6,412 nt of DNA, from contig JAOPWG010000495.1 in NCBI GenBank assembly GCA_025965775.1, positions 1 to 6,412 of the forward strand, in the 5' to 3' direction. The translations under genes and the position numbers were made by a program. Below, piece after piece: positions 5,345 to 6,412 of the stretch. The notes below the pieces were generated by a model. It had not been told where the DNA came from. It did not search any database and saw only the letters and a list, made by a program, of their open reading frames with translations. Position 1 is the first letter of the stretch. Every line of letters starts with the position of its first letter. Source of the stretch: Modestobacter sp. GTDB lineage: Bacteria; Actinomycetota; Actinomycetes; Mycobacteriales; Geodermatophilaceae.

Positions 5345-6412
5345 TCAGCGCGTCCGGGGCTTCAGCGCTGTCAGCCGGTGATCGAGGTCGAGCAGGGCAG
5401 CCCGAAAGCAGCTGAGGGGCGCCGTGGCCACGCCCGCGCCCACCTGACCGCTGCCGTCGCGGTTGTGCAGGATGCCGGTCGTCACCTTCGGGGTGATGCC
5501 GTGCTCCACCACTCGACGGACGTCCACGCCGAGCGGGGTGCCGCGGCCACCGAATGTGGGCAGGGTGAAGCGGCTGGACCTGCCGACACAGACGCGACCC
5601 AGCTCATCGGTGAGTTCCGCGGCCGCCGCCAGGCCACCGACCAGCTGCCCGACGGCGGGGGAGCCGGCCGCCGCCGCCCCGCCGAGCCCGATCAGCTCGA
5701 GGACCGCGCTGTCGCCGATGTCCGGCGCGCTGTCGTCCGGGCCCCTGCCCGGGTGGTAAAGCGCGTGCCCGACCATCGGGGCGGGCGCCCGGAACCACTC
5801 CTGACCGCCCGACAGCTTGGCGCCGAACTCGGTGCCGTTGCGGGCCATCGTGGTCACGATCGAGGAGCCCTCGACCTGGCCGGCCCAGGCGGTGAGCGAC
5901 CGCGCCGAGGCCATCGCCAGGGTGAGGAACAGCAGGTGGTTCGTGGACAGGTACCGGGCGACCTCCACCCGCCGGGGGTGCTCGGCGGCCATCAGGGACG
6001 GCAGCAGGTGCTTGATCAGCAGGTTGGTCGCCGCCTGGGTGCGCACGTGCACGTCGTCCCCCATGGCCACCGCCTGCGCCGCGATCGAGAGGACGTCCAG
6101 CGGGCCGCTGTCGCGCAGGGCCTCGGCCAGCACCGGTTCCACGGCCTCGCGCAGCAGCACCAGCCGCTCCACGGCCTCAGGGGTGTCGCGGCCGAACCAG
6201 GCGACATTGCCGGAGCCCTGCCCGAGCGGCGCCCAGGAGGAGAGCCCACCGGCCTCGAGCTCGACGACCCAGACCGGCGTGGTCGGGCCCATGACCGTGG
6301 CCATCGGGACCACGCCGCCGGACTCGTTCGCCGGGGCCAGGGTGATCTCGCCACGGGCCAGCAGTGCGTCCGCGCGGTCCACGTCCTCGGCCCAGCCCTC
6401 GGCGACGACAGC
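5345..6412 (-). CDS. DUF1116 (AllG/YlbE-like) protein, 5' end outside the window
   Basis: The visible 355 residues match the DUF1116 family from its middle to its end. Diagnostic segments are VVPMATVMGPTTPVWVVE, NVAWFGRDTPEAVERL, AVAMGDDVHVRTQAATNLLI, TMARNGTEFGAKLSGG, WFRAPAPMVGHALY, DDSAPDIGDSAVLELIGLGG and, near the C-terminus, GTPLGVDVRRVVEHGITPKV followed by TGILHNRDGSGQVGAG. The E. coli relative YlbE/AllG is encoded beside FdrA and YlbF/AllH and has been linked to oxamate carbamoyl transfer in anaerobic allantoin breakdown. By analogy this protein may act in amide or carbamoyl metabolism, but that is inference. The frame is open to position 6412. The GTG at 6382 is not taken as the start because family members have about 60-110 more N-terminal residues and no ribosome binding site is evident. 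An fdrA-like partner would be expected just beyond the right edge. No internal damage is seen. Confidence 0.88.
   Translation of the reverse strand, partial: AVVAEGWAEDVDRADALLARGEITLAPANESGGVVPMATVMGPTTPVWVVELEAGGLSSWAPLGQGSGNVAWFGRDTPEAVERLVLLREAVEPVLAEALRDSGPLDVLSIAAQAVAMGDDVHVRTQAATNLLIKHLLPSLMAAEHPRRVEVARYLSTNHLLFLTLAMASARSLTAWAGQVEGSSIVTTMARNGTEFGAKLSGGQEWFRAPAPMVGHALYHPGRGPDDSAPDIGDSAVLELIGLGGAAAAGSPAVGQLVGGLAAAAELTDELGRVCVGRSSRFTLPTFGGRGTPLGVDVRRVVEHGITPKVTTGILHNRDGSGQVGAGVATAPLSCFRAALLDLDHRLTALKPRTR

Noticed and set aside
6380..6382. GTG as the start codon of the DUF1116 protein
   Set aside because: The frame remains open to the window edge, the family has a longer N-terminus, and no ribosome binding site precedes it.

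Overview
The window is very GC-rich and its coding frames use almost only G/C-ending codons, GTG starts and purine-rich ribosome binding sites, which fits a high-GC actinomycete. Protein style recalls Geodermatophilaceae-like lineages, but that is an impression and not a demonstrated assignment. Nothing looks like phage, CRISPR or an insertion sequence.

Layout, left to right. Positions 1-345 (+) hold the C-terminal end of an aldo/keto reductase that is broken: two recognisable halves lie in different frames and about 25 codons are missing at the junction. Positions 471-830 (-) hold a small hypothetical protein with a DUF4258/BrnT-like C-terminal half. Positions 1029-1070 (-) hold the 3' end of a class II (Leu-like) tRNA, with variable arm, T arm, 3' acceptor strand and CCA, but no recognisable 5' half. 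Positions 1429-1755 (-) end in a C-terminal DinB/DUF664 remnant.

The only complete metabolic unit is the leftward two-gene operon at 4471-1792. It encodes a Tat-exported molybdopterin-binding subunit of the xanthine dehydrogenase family (IorB type, 737 aa), followed after 10 bases by its two-cluster [2Fe-2S] subunit (IorA type, 151 aa). The large subunit's stop codon overlaps the small subunit's ribosome binding site, so they are probably translationally coupled. The folded small subunit probably reaches the envelope with the Tat-signal-bearing large one. No FAD subunit and no cytochrome c is encoded here. A perfect 9-bp inverted repeat lies 50-83 bases upstream of the large-subunit start and is a candidate operator.

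To the right, 4910 to about 5250 (-) is a degraded alpha/beta hydrolase whose nucleophile elbow survives but which is frameshifted just after it. From 5345 to the right edge (-) runs the C-terminal 355 residues of a DUF1116 (AllG/YlbE-like) protein, whose family works with FdrA in oxamate/allantoin-type nitrogen metabolism; its start lies outside the window.

Overall the window is an intact periplasmic molybdenum hydroxylase operon set among several decayed genes and a tRNA scar, in a neighbourhood that ends in a nitrogen-compound catabolic gene. The substrate of the hydroxylase cannot be read from the sequence. No clearly novel system was found; the most useful second looks are the tRNA scar, the inverted repeat, and the pseudogenes that simple gene calling would miss.
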